The translations under genes were made by a program, and so were the position numbers. From assembly GCF_029867415.1 (NCBI RefSeq), contig NC_081180.1, positions 21,042,808 to 21,106,807 on the forward strand: 64,000 nucleotides of DNA, in the 5' to 3' direction. The first letter of the stretch is position 1. Every line of letters starts with the position of its first letter. Below, one piece after another: positions 41,914-51,629 of the stretch. The notes under the pieces were generated by a model that searched no databases, was not told the origin of the DNA, and saw only the letters and a program-made list of their open reading frames with translations. Origin of the DNA: Vicia villosa. Its lineage: Eukaryota; Streptophyta; Magnoliopsida; Fabales; Fabaceae.

Positions 41914-42116
41914 ACACGGGCGCCCGTGTGCAGTAACACGGCCCGTGTTGAAAACTGACTGAAAAGAAGAAATAAAAAATTTTAAAAGTGGCTTCAGCAC
42001 TTGCAACACGGGCGCCCGTGTGCAGCAACACGGCCCGTGTTGCCCTCAGCACGCCCCTAATTGCCAAACCAGCTTTTTCACACGGCCGCCCGTGTGCAGA
42101 GACACGGACCGTGTGA
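41914..42116. repeat. Three palindromic ACACGGGCGCCCGTGT motifs in the pol-env spacer
   Basis: Two units contain the perfect 16-bp palindrome ACACGGGCGCCCGTGT followed by ACACGGCCCGTGT; the third is a variant (CACGGCCGCCCGTG). Spacing is about 75-92 bp. The motifs are close relatives of those in the LTR but lie 6-7 kb away in the internal region. Confidence 0.9.
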
Positions 42117-42418
42117 GCTGTGCGGGACAGATTTTTTCAAATTTTTTTAAAACCCCATGTGGGGCCCATCTCCATTATAACCAATCTTCTTCTTCTTTCC
42201 ATTCATTCTCCCACTTTTCTTTCTCATCCTCCATTAAACCCTAGCCTCCACCTTCACTAAACTCATCCTACCACCATCAACCACCCATCAAAACACCATA
42301 GTGCTTTCACAAAAGTTGTTCTACTCTCCATCCTCTTCACCTCTATCGGTTCAGATTTTTGATTTCGTGCAATTTTATTTTTCCGAATTTTTCCTTGTGT
42401 TATTTGTGTGTTTTTGTT

Positions 42419-42433
42419 AACTTTTTCTTGCAG
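42419..42433 (+). promoter_or_regulatory. Putative 3' splice site before the env-position ORF
   Basis: The pyrimidine-rich AACTTTTTCTTGCAG ends 10 bases before the ATG of the third ORF. Spliced subgenomic env-like transcripts are known for the barley Athila-type element Bagy-2, so this site may serve the same purpose. The matching donor is not identified. Confidence 0.5.
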
Positions 42434-42443
42434 AGCCATTACA

Positions 42444-43772
42444 ATGCCTCCCCGAAAGACAACCACACGCCGTAATGTTCGGGATGATTTTGCCGAACCC
42501 TCCCAACCGAGGCAGCGGGTCCGTCGCGCTCCAAGTCGTGCAACCGTTCGTAGAGGGGGCCAAGAAGAGAATGCCCATGGCATTACGTTTGCACTTCCTG
42601 AACACAAAGCAAGGTATGATATTTTAGTGCAACGTAAATTGCTACCGACTAGATATATTTGTGATGATACTCTTACCAAGTTAGGCCTCAAAGATGAAGT
42701 CTACCGGATGTTTCACAACATCGGTATGTTGCCTTTTATGCTGTTTGAGGCACCGACTTATGAGGGCCTAACTTTGGAATTCCTGAGCACTGTAGATTTC
42801 AAATTGAGACACAAATGGAATGGCTCCGAAATGGAGTACTTTGGTGATCTAGAGTTTTATATGTTTGGGCATAAGCATGTGTTGTCTGTGGAAGAGGTAG
42901 GGGAGGCACTGAAATTACCGTCCTCTGGACCAGGCGCCCCCCCTGAAACTTTTCCTGCTTGTGAATTCTGGGAAGCCATTACAGGTGCAGCTGGGTACAA
43001 TCCAAGCAAGGCTAAGGCCTCGGGGATTCATAACCCTTGTTTCCGTTATGCTCAGAAAGGTTTGGCTTTCACCTTGTTTGGGAGGGGGGATAGTACAGGG
43101 GTCTGTGCGAAAAGAGAGCTATTTTTGTTGCATAACATGATTGAGGTAAGTCGGGTGAATGTCGCTGCTTTTGCTGCTAACCACCTGAAGCAAGTTGGTA
43201 ATGCTTCTTGTGGAGAGATTTCAGTTGGGGGAATGATCTCTCAATTGGCTGAGCACCTGGATTATGGCCACTTGTTGAATGATGAGCCTTCTTTACCGGG
43301 TAAGAAAATTGATTTGCAAACTCTTGTAAATCAGAGGATGATTATAGTGAAGCCTGGGTATTTCTCACTAACTGTCCATGGACAGCATGTTTTGGCATTA
43401 CCTGCACCTGATTCTGTTTCTATTGCAAATCGTGCTAACTGGCTATATGTAGCTACAGGTGAGTTTATGGGTGAAAGCCCTCCACATGACCATAATTTTG
43501 CAGGTGATGACATGGAAGATGACCTCCCCGCCCAGGATCGCCCTGTCCCGCCCCCTAGACAGTTTTTCCAGCACACTGTTGGATCATCTTCCATGACTCA
43601 GGATCAATGGGGGTGGGTACAAACGGAGATTGGCGCTCTCCACACCGAGCAAACACGACAGGGTGTTGAGTTGTTCAGACAAGGAGCCGTGATGGATGAT
43701 GTCCAGGAGATGATGCGACGCCTCATGTTGCAATTTCCTCAGGATCCTCCTCCTCCACCGCCTTATCAGTGA
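42444..43772 (+). CDS. Athila ORF in env position (442 aa)
   Basis: An open frame from ATG 42444 (MPPRKTTTRRNVRDD) to TGA 43772; an in-frame extension upstream lacks an ATG and overlaps the putative splice site, so I chose this start. The N-terminus is strongly basic (about residues 1-45). The middle (about 50-330) resembles the plant Athila 'ORF-1/putative plant transposon protein' family, with FHNIGMLPFMLFEAPTYEG and EVGEALKLPSSG as typical stretches. The C-terminus is polar and ends in a Pro run (PPPPPPYQ). I see no convincing signal peptide or membrane segment, so calling it an envelope would go beyond the sequence. It is intact in this copy. Function in the retroelement cycle is unknown. 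Confidence 0.8.
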   Translation: MPPRKTTTRRNVRDDFAEPSQPRQRVRRAPSRATVRRGGQEENAHGITFALPEHKARYDILVQRKLLPTRYICDDTLTKLGLKDEVYRMFHNIGMLPFMLFEAPTYEGLTLEFLSTVDFKLRHKWNGSEMEYFGDLEFYMFGHKHVLSVEEVGEALKLPSSGPGAPPETFPACEFWEAITGAAGYNPSKAKASGIHNPCFRYAQKGLAFTLFGRGDSTGVCAKRELFLLHNMIEVSRVNVAAFAANHLKQVGNASCGEISVGGMISQLAEHLDYGHLLNDEPSLPGKKIDLQTLVNQRMIIVKPGYFSLTVHGQHVLALPAPDSVSIANRANWLYVATGEFMGESPPHDHNFAGDDMEDDLPAQDRPVPPPRQFFQHTVGSSSMTQDQWGWVQTEIGALHTEQTRQGVELFRQGAVMDDVQEMMRRLMLQFPQDPPPPPPYQ

Positions 43773-45118
43773 GATTGGTAATCTCCGTCACACTGGAATT
43801 AAAACATTGAGACAATGTTTAGTTCAAGTGTGGGGGAGGATCTATTTTGCTTGATTGCTTTGCTTTCCGTTTATGAATTCATAGTTTAGTTTGTTTAATT
43901 TGAACCTTTTTTCTTGTGTCTTTCTGTTTTTATGTTTATTTCGAGTTTGTAGTGCTGCCATTGTGTTACCAGGTTGGATACAAGTCAGAGGGGGGCGAAT
44001 GACTAGATAGTGGTTGAACAACACATCTCACACTTGATCTCTACAGGCCCCACGGAAGTTGACACAATCAAAGAAAAGAAGGTTGGACGCAATGAGGAAA
44101 ACACTGAACCAAGAGAGAGTATGGTGAACTTTGGAGGAAAGGAAATTGCAGAACACCTAGAGCACTTTGAAGCATGCAAGCTTAACCTACCCGGTGAGAT
44201 GTCAGAGCCAAATTTATAACATCCATATGAGAGCCCAGTCAGGTATGGCACTATTCACTTTGATTTTGCGTATTTTCTCATAACACAAGCACACTATGAA
44301 AGCACACACTGAGGCAAGTTTTTTTTTCCGTAACCCCGAGCCTTTCTAACCATCCCGTATGCATGTTATCCATCGTTAACCCCCTTTGAGCCATAATATT
44401 TGTTTTGTTCATTGTGTTAGTCTGTTTATCACCCGTTATCTCATTGTTCATTTCATCGCTCGGCATTCATGATTAATCACTTGTAAGACACTAAAAAGAT
44501 CCAAGTGTGAGGTTGTGAACCATTGAAAAGGGGGGCAAGAAAAAAAAAGAGAATATCTCATAAAAAAAAGAGAGAAAAAGATGAATATGATCTTGTGAAA
44601 ACCAACAAAAAGAGGTTTAAATTTCAAAGCAGAAGAAGATATTTGCCCTGGTCCACTGTTAGTCTGGAAAAGGTTCAAACCCCATTCTTACGATTCAGAT
44701 CAAAATGAGTAGAGAAGTGAATCCTATGTAATGCCGAGCACCTAAACCATTTGTTACCCCGTTCCTTGTTTACCCACCAAACCAAAGCCACGTTACAACC
44801 CTAAGACCTCATAAAGTGTGTGTAATCTCTGTGTGTAGTGATTTGAGAATTTATTCAAAGTTGAAAGTAATATGCATGCCTTGATACTATGAGTGTAGAC
44901 ACTTTAACCCGGAGAGATTTTGTGAGAGTGTGAAAAGCTTGCAGGTGAAAAGCGTGTTCGAAATTAGGAATGACGTTGATAGTCTGAAGAAGGAAACCTT
45001 ACACTCGATTGCTAAGTGTAGGAATCTTGCGAAAAACCTGGTTGTGTTGTGGAGAAAAGAGTTTCGTCGGTGACCTTTGTTTTGACTCGATACATCACTT
45101 GAGGACAAGCAATGAGAT
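43773..45118 (+). other. Athila 3' non-coding region
   Basis: No recognised domain. A 69-codon open frame (44010-44219) follows a CTCTACAG acceptor-like site but resembles nothing I know. Two PPT-like strings, AAGTGTGGGGGAGG at about 43826 and AAGTGTGAGGTTG at about 44503, resemble the true PPT. A GA-rich stretch lies at 44520-44600. Confidence 0.6.
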
Positions 45119-45131
45119 AAGTGTGGGGTTG
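45119..45131 (+). other. Polypurine tract of Athila element
   Basis: AAGTGTGGGGTTG immediately precedes the 3' LTR start TGATCGG. Position and composition fit the plus-strand primer of this lineage. Confidence 0.75.
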
Positions 45132-46574
45132 TGATCGGTCACCATTTCTAGTAAGTTTCCGCACCTTTTTCCGACCAAAAGTCATAATCTTGGTAATACT
45201 AAGTGGCATTGTTATAGGTTTTAATATAAGTTTCTTAATTTGTCGGTTATTTAAGTTTTGCATGCTAAGTGTGTTTTAAGTTTTATAAAAGTGCCATTTT
45301 ATGCGTTGGTTGTTAGTTTGTTGTTGTCAAGGTTGAACCAGGAATGAGATAGGAACTTAGGACACTCCGAGGCGGAAAAAAAAGAAGCTGAAAGAGCCAA
45401 ATAGAAGGTTCACACGGGCACCAGTGTGCTTGCACACGGGCCGTGTCAAAAGAGGGCTGGAAAGATGTTTTTGAGAGCTAGGCAGAGTTTTCACACGGGC
45501 ACCCGTGTTCCTGCACACGGTCCGTGTGAAAAGTTGAGCAGAAAGTGATTTTTGGGCTAAGAAGCAGTTGACCAACACGGGCACCCGTGTTCCTGCACAC
45601 GGTCCGTGTTGGTAGGCGCGGGCAGATTTCCAACTTTTGATATTTTGAAAGCCTTGAGCTCATTAAGGGTATTTTGGACCTTTCGGATACGAGGGATGAC
45701 TGCCAACACTACTAAAACCTAACAGGAAGGAGGAACCGATCATCTTGGATCATTGAGCATAGAGAATTACAGAGAAAGAAGAGTCAAGGGTTTTGGAAGA
45801 GATCTTCAAGAGCACTCGCGATTGGAGATCATATCAACCGATAATTTCTTGTAATGACTTCAATTACTCTTGTTATTTTCTTAAACACTATGAGTAGCTA
45901 AACTATTTTATGCTAGGGTGATGTCCCTAAATCTTTTCATGTAATGACTTGTTAAAACCGTTGTGATGAATTTGATGTTTTTATAATTTGAGTTTATGAT
46001 TCAAAGATTTTCATGCTTCATCATATTGGAAAATATTTTGTTGATCTATGATTAGGGTTAGGCGTGACACACCACTCTAATGCGTTTTGAATCACAACAT
46101 TACCGGTAAATCACTTAGGAATAAGGATTTCACCATAGTGATCATTCATTCTAGATTACAATGCGTAATGCCTTAATACTAAAATCAATTATTGAGGAAT
46201 TGAAATTGACTTTTAAGTGTTAATAAGTTTTTCACTAAGGAATTAGGGAAAACTATTTTATGGAATTGATACTCAATTATAGTCACATCTTTTCTTGAAC
46301 AACGGTGTTCTCAAGGAGTTACATAAGATTTATACATCAACCTTAGCATGCCTTCTCATTTGTGAACCAAATCATCATTTACTTATCGTTTTTAATTATA
46401 AACAGTTAGTAGTTTTATCAAGCAAAACAAAAACCAATCATAGCTTTTTGTTCAATTGAAATTTAGTCCTGGCTTATATTTTATCCGCAGTCCTTGTGAT
46501 CGATACTTGGATTCAACTCCATTTTAATAACTACATCGGTAACAAAAGTAGTACACTTGCTATTTTTCCGATCA
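45132..46574 (+). mobile_element. Athila 3' LTR (1443 bp)
   Basis: Same length as the 5' LTR, with six substitutions that I could find (all but one in the first 420 bp). It ends CCGATCA and is followed by the target duplication ACTAC. Confidence 0.95.
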
Positions 46575-47133
46575 ACTACTATATCTATTACTTATGCCTC
46601 TTATAATTATTGTGATTTACTCACCCATTCTGCTTGGAAATGTTGCCTCGAAATATGGGTAACTTGCAGGTGATCAAGATTAGTGCCGGAAGCTTAAGAG
46701 GTAGTTTTAGAGTGCGCTCGTTTAGTTTCTGATGAGTCTAATAGGTCTTGCTCTGATATGTAGCATCGGGGTTGAGATCGTTTGTTTTGTAACTATTACG
46801 TTCTTTGTTTTATTCAAAGATCTTTGAATTACCATTTGTGGTACTTAAACTATTTTTGAAGCCAGATTTCATGGATGATAAAGTGTGATGAAGTCTTATG
46901 AAGTATTTATTTTAATAATGGTATTCTGAACTATGAATTCCACTGCAATATGTGAAGTACTATATGTTTATGGTAAAGAACTATCAGATTTATTTGTTTT
47001 TGCAACCCGTGTTACGAAGCAGGACTGTTTATTATAAGATGTTATATGAAGATGTGACGCCCTTGTGGTTTTAATTGAATTTTTATTTTCGTAAAATTTA
47101 TGCAAAATATGTTTGAGTTAGAAGGGTGTTACA

Positions 47134-48329
47134 CAAACCACAAATACTACTTGTCAATGTCTTAAGAAATCTGACTATAACCTAGTCTCTCAATAAATTA
47201 TCTACTTACAAGTTGAATTACAAAGGTTGTGTTTACTAAGATGCTTTTTGAAAGCATATTACTCAAGTTAAAATATAAGTAAATAACACAAAGTGTTAAG
47301 CAAGTATATGAACAAAAGCTCACTTGCTGCAAGTTAATGAACAAAAGTTCACTTGCTTTACAAAACTATACAAGAAATAATCAGAGAGAATTGCGCAGTG
47401 TTTTAGCATAAGTTTTGTACATAATCGTTGTTCAAAATTTTCTTCAATCTTATAAGTCTTCCTTTGATAACCAAAAAGAAGTTAGTTGAAGGGTAGAATT
47501 GGAATTCTCAATTCCAGCTATTTTATCCATAAGGGTCAGTGAGGGAGTGGTCGACAACATAGTACCGTTGTACAGTCCTTGCGCCACCATATTCGGGTAG
47601 TGGAAACATATGTACCTCGTACTATTTCCCCATGTAAACTAATTTTGATCTTATTTTCTAATCTTTAGAGGCTCCTGATAGTTGTTGATGAAGCATGCTT
47701 AGAAGGACCGAAACTTGAATCTTCATAGGCTAAGTCTTCAAGGTCTTCAGAACTTGTTCATCTAGAACCTTGTCTTCAAAGTCTTTAGCACTTGGTCTTC
47801 AGAATCTTTGTCTTCAGAATCTTCAGAAATTATTCTTCCAAAACCTTGTCTTCAGAATCTTTAGAACTTGGACAACAGAAACATAGAGCCAAAGGATTCT
47901 CCAGAAGCTCTTGCATAAGAGTCATAATCAGAAGCTCTATCACTAACGTTCGTTAGACCATTGTTATAGAAGCATTCTAGAACTTGACTGAGTCTTTGTA
48001 AACACCATTGGTTTCTTCCAGAGTCAGAGTGTGTTGAGTTCAGAGCCTGACGACGTCATACGCCTTTTCTTAAGAGTCAAAACCAATTAGCGAAAACTAC
48101 ACACTAGATAAAAACCGTTAGAGTACTAAATTGTTCTCTAAGATATCATGTAATGTTATCATCAAAACATAAGGTCATATGCATAACCAAATCTTGTTCT
48201 TGCAACATCTCTTCTTCTGACCATAATATCTTCAGGAGTTAAAACTCAGGCACAACTTTCTTGTTATATCTAGATATCATCTTCTATTTTACTAGACCAT
48301 ATTATATGACTTGTCAGTCTCTTCTTTCG
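47134..48329 (-). repeat. Ty1/copia-like LTR or internal debris
   Basis: Non-coding. It appears to continue the sequence that ends at 30651, the solo LTR having inserted between. There is a local direct repeat (GAACAAAAGYTCACTTGCT) at about 47312 and 47342 and a CTTCAGAATCTTC-type degenerate repeat at 47700-47880, as seen in some legume copia LTRs. No ends or coding domains found. Confidence 0.35.
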
Positions 48330-48935
48330 TCTAAGAGGTCTAATTAATATAAGCAATTATCCTTGTTAGTTTCTCATATAGCTTGATGAGACATTCTCCA
48401 ACTGAGTTCATTCATCTCTATCGGGATGATGGCTTATGTTCTGTAGGTGATCCAGAAGGGTGTTATTTCATGGAGGAGTGAAAAGTAGTGAGATAGGCTC
48501 ATAAGACATGTGAGAGTTACTTGGCCCAATTTCCTTTGGAATTGTCAAACCTCCTCCTAAATCCTCTTAGCGAAATCATATTTACTGATTCTACTTATTT
48601 GTGGGTCTGAGGTGTTTTACTGATGTTAAGTGGTGAGTTATCTATAACTTTTCCAATAACTATATAAATTTCTTGTGTGAATTATGACATTTTATCGGTT
48701 ACTTTCTCACGCAGAATCTTGAACAGAGTAAGTATGTTTCTTTTGAAGATACACAATAATTTGTGGCTTGTGATTTTTATTACTTTTATGCTTCGATCCA
48801 TTTATTGAAGTAATCTACGGCCATAATCAAGAGATAGAGTTGTCCAAGTGCTAATGGAAAAAGGCTAGAGATGTCCATCCCTTAAATATTTATGTGCTTG
48901 CAGGTATGAAGCTAGTAATACTACTAAGAACCTTC
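48330..48935 (-). pseudogene. Ty3/gypsy integrase fragment (Tat-like), degraded
   Basis: Minus-strand translation contains LMAVDYFNKWIEA (about 48835-48797), the conserved integrase stretch around the first catalytic-core block. After a gap and stops it continues with ISLRGFRRRFDNSKGNWAK (about 48585-48530), matching the region after the catalytic Glu in Tat/Ogre-type integrases. The second and third catalytic positions are not recognisable, and many stops and frame shifts are present. It belongs to an old element, not to the young Ogre-like array. Confidence 0.7.
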
Positions 48936-50899
48936 TTAAAGTTTTGATGACGATAACACAAATAATTGCTGAAGCTGGTGGTAGTAACTTTCCAACTCTA
49001 TGTTATGTTGATGGTGATTAAACTTGAAGGCATCTCAAGCCTCATCAAGTAGGAGACTCAAGTTTCCATTGAAGTGCTTATATGATTAATGTATTTGGAA
49101 AAGGATCTTAAAAGCCTCAAAGTTGTGAAATAGATGAAGTGTGAAAGCCCGCCCGATCGTGTCTGTTTGAGTGACCGAATTTTTGTGAAAGTAGGAGAGT
49201 AATGCCTAAGATACTAAGGCAACTCAAACACATACTTTAAAACTCTTTTGATTCTCTTTTTTAACTATCAAAACTCCTAAAAATGTTTTCAAGCCTGATT
49301 CTAATAATAAAAAAACCTGATTCGTATCATATACTCTTGTGACTTGAATCGAGTGTTAACCATGAGTCGAATCATGTGTCTTAATGAAGTCATATTTGGG
49401 CTCTGCTCAAATTGATTCGAGTCAGGAACTTAACTTGATTTGAATCATGCTATCTTGCGATTTGAATTATAATTTCCTCTTGACTTGAATCATGGCTTCA
49501 CAAAATCCAGTTTCTCCATCTTGGATTCAAATAGTTGTTTATTTGATCCAAACACCAAGTGTGTGTGAAAAAGCAAAAAGGGTGAAATCCATTTTCGAGA
49601 CAAAAATGTAGTTTGTCTTCTCTTCTTTAGTGTGTCTAGTCTTAGCACCTTTAATCTTTCTCTTCTTCTAGAACAACTTCTTGAATGTGAATTAATGTCA
49701 GATTCATTTTCTCTATTTTGTTGCATCTTGTTCTTGTGCAATTTTTTTGTTGTTTTGAGTGAATTAGAGAGAGTGAGTTGATTAATATTGTTGTGTTGTT
49801 CATGATTAATCTAGCTCATGATATCAATCAAGAACAAATACTCATTTACCCAAAAATTCTATAGAAACTTATGTATGTGTTCTTCATTCATATTCATATA
49901 TTCCTTTGACTAATACCTTGTGTTTTAGAGTGTTTATGAGATAGCCTGACACTGTTTATCATTTCCATCACTAGTCATTTTTTATTGTCGAGGACATTCA
50001 TCTCTAAAGATTGAGTGTTGAAGAAGACTAGTGGTAAATTAGGGTATCTAAAGTTTTGTGTGAATTTTGTTGTTTGTAACAGGTGCATGTATCATTTCTT
50101 GAATGTCGTTTGTTTTTTTATTGGTATCTATAAACAAGATAGTTTCAATATATTCCAAGGAAGACTTTGACGAGATCAAGTATCAACTGTGTGTAAGGAG
50201 AAGGTGGAAGTTATCCATCTTTGGTGGAGTTGAAGAAAGATTGCTCACAAACAAATTTGGGAGTTGTCCAATCGCCACTTAGTTAATTGCAACCGCTCAT
50301 ACAAGAAATCAGTTGGATCAAGTGGATTGCCACATACAAATACTTGGAGTAGGTTATTGTGGGTGGCAAGGTTATTAGATCAAGATCTTTGGGGATCTTG
50401 TTTTTGTTAGCAGTTTTAGTGGCTGCATAAATAGAGAGAATTATCGATTGATAGTTTGTTGTAACCAAAATGCTTAATCAAACTTATCAATTTAGATCAA
50501 TAATTTAATAATTAATTTATAAAATTTGTTTAATTTAATATCTAACATTGATTTATTTTATTAACTTATTAAAGTATTTATTTTATTTCTTTATATTATA
50601 ACTAATCTTGGATGACTTTATAATTACATTTTTACTAATTTCTTTTATATAAACTTTATTGTAATTATAATTGTACAAAAAACATTATAAATAATTTTCT
50701 CTTTGCTATCTAATTCCAATCTATAAAATCATACTTTTCTTTTCTAAAAATATAATTGATTCATTCTCCCTTACTTGCATCAATTTCAAAAATTATATTT
50801 ATTAAAAAACACTTAAATTATTTAATTCAATTTAACACATTCATTAATTATTAAATATGCAAAAATACAAAAAAAAAATTATATATTTTATTTAAAAAA
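48936..50899 (+). repeat. Probable Ty1/copia (SIRE/Maximus-like) LTR fragment
   Basis: The stretch begins near TTTTGATGACGATAACAC (48935), and has recurrent GACTTGAATC/GATTCGAGTC words at 49330-49490. It ends in TTGTTGTAACCAAAATGC near 50456-50473, all reminiscent of legume SIRE/Maximus LTRs. Exact ends, PBS and a partner LTR are not found. From 50480 to 50900 the sequence is AT-rich and unassigned. Confidence 0.4.
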
Positions 50900-51358
50900 A
50901 CTACGAACTGCGATAAATTCTAAGCCATTTCAACTATTCAAATATAATCAATAATTCATATAATCCCATAAAAAACACCAACAAACACTTCGAACTACGT
51001 TGACTCTGATCCTTCAATAAGAAGGTACGTAGGCATTTGGGAAACCGAAACGAGTCTATTTCTAAAAAACCCTTTATTTCTTGTAGGTTTAAGATTTTAT
51101 TCTTTACCCTACTATTCATTGTGTAATTTAAGCCGTAAACTTTTACCCTAAAAAAATCGCCCAAAGAGACATTATAAACCTTAAAGAAAGATTAAGGGTG
51201 CCTAACACCTTTCCTGAATCCTAAATTATCAACTTACTTAGAAATATCTCTTCATTAGGTTTTCTCCCATATTTTCCCTTATTCTTAGGATATAATAAAT
51301 ATAGGTGGCGACTCTCTAATTTAAGTTAGAAAACTTAAAATTTAAAGTCGGTCATAAC
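50900..51358 (+). repeat. Ogre/Tat-like LTR 3' fragment
   Basis: Contains TTAAGGGTGCCTAACACCTT (51192-51211) and GGTGGCGACTCTC (51305-51317), typical of the transcribed end of Ogre/Tat LTRs, and ends near GGTCATAACA. It is on the opposite strand to, and clearly different from, the array at 1-14680. Confidence 0.45.
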
Positions 51359-51595
51359 AGCCTGAAAATGATGGAATAAGCTCTAAGAATGCAACTGAGA
51401 AGAAATTTAGGTTTTACTCTATTTGCATATATGAAAATGGGAATGGATAGGGAAAGACGCTAATACTTAAATAGATGCATTCATACTCCAATCTTCATAG
51501 GAAATCCTAACATTGGAATCCAAAGTATTTTGAAATTGTGTGATTCGGAGATTGGGCATATGTGTGATGTGTTGAGACATGTCTAGAGTTCAATC

Positions 51596-51629
51596 TGTTG
51601 GAGGTACTTCGAGGGAGTCAACGAGGGAG
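51596..51629 (-). mobile_element. TRIM element, left LTR outer fragment
   Basis: TGTTGGAGG... matches the start of the TRIM LTR at 59482. It is preceded by the target duplication CAATC (51591-51595) and interrupted by the solo LTR insertion at 51630. Confidence 0.8.

Larger units (their letters stand above)
34612..46574 (+). mobile_element. Athila-lineage Ty3/gypsy retrotransposon, structurally complete (11,963 bp)
   Basis: Two 1443-bp LTRs, ends TGATCGG...CCGATCA, flanked by the perfect 5-bp target duplication ACTAC (34607-34611 and 46575-46579). In order: 5' LTR, tRNA-Asp-type PBS, gag, pol (protease, RT, RNase H, integrase), a spacer with palindromic repeats, an ORF in the env position, a non-coding 3' region, PPT, 3' LTR. 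I count six substitutions and no net indel between LTRs (0.4 %), so it is young; with the commonly used 1.3e-8 per site per year this is of the order of 0.2 million years. One in-frame TAG lies in gag. It sits inside the solo LTR at 30652-47133. Confidence 0.95.

Noticed and set aside
42444..43772. Third Athila ORF as a true viral envelope protein
   Set aside because: Position fits, but no signal peptide, fusion peptide or membrane anchor is visible; named only as env-position ORF.
44010..44219. 69-codon acidic ORF in the Athila 3' region
   Set aside because: Too short and without recognisable similarity; could be a real accessory ORF only if conserved in sister copies.
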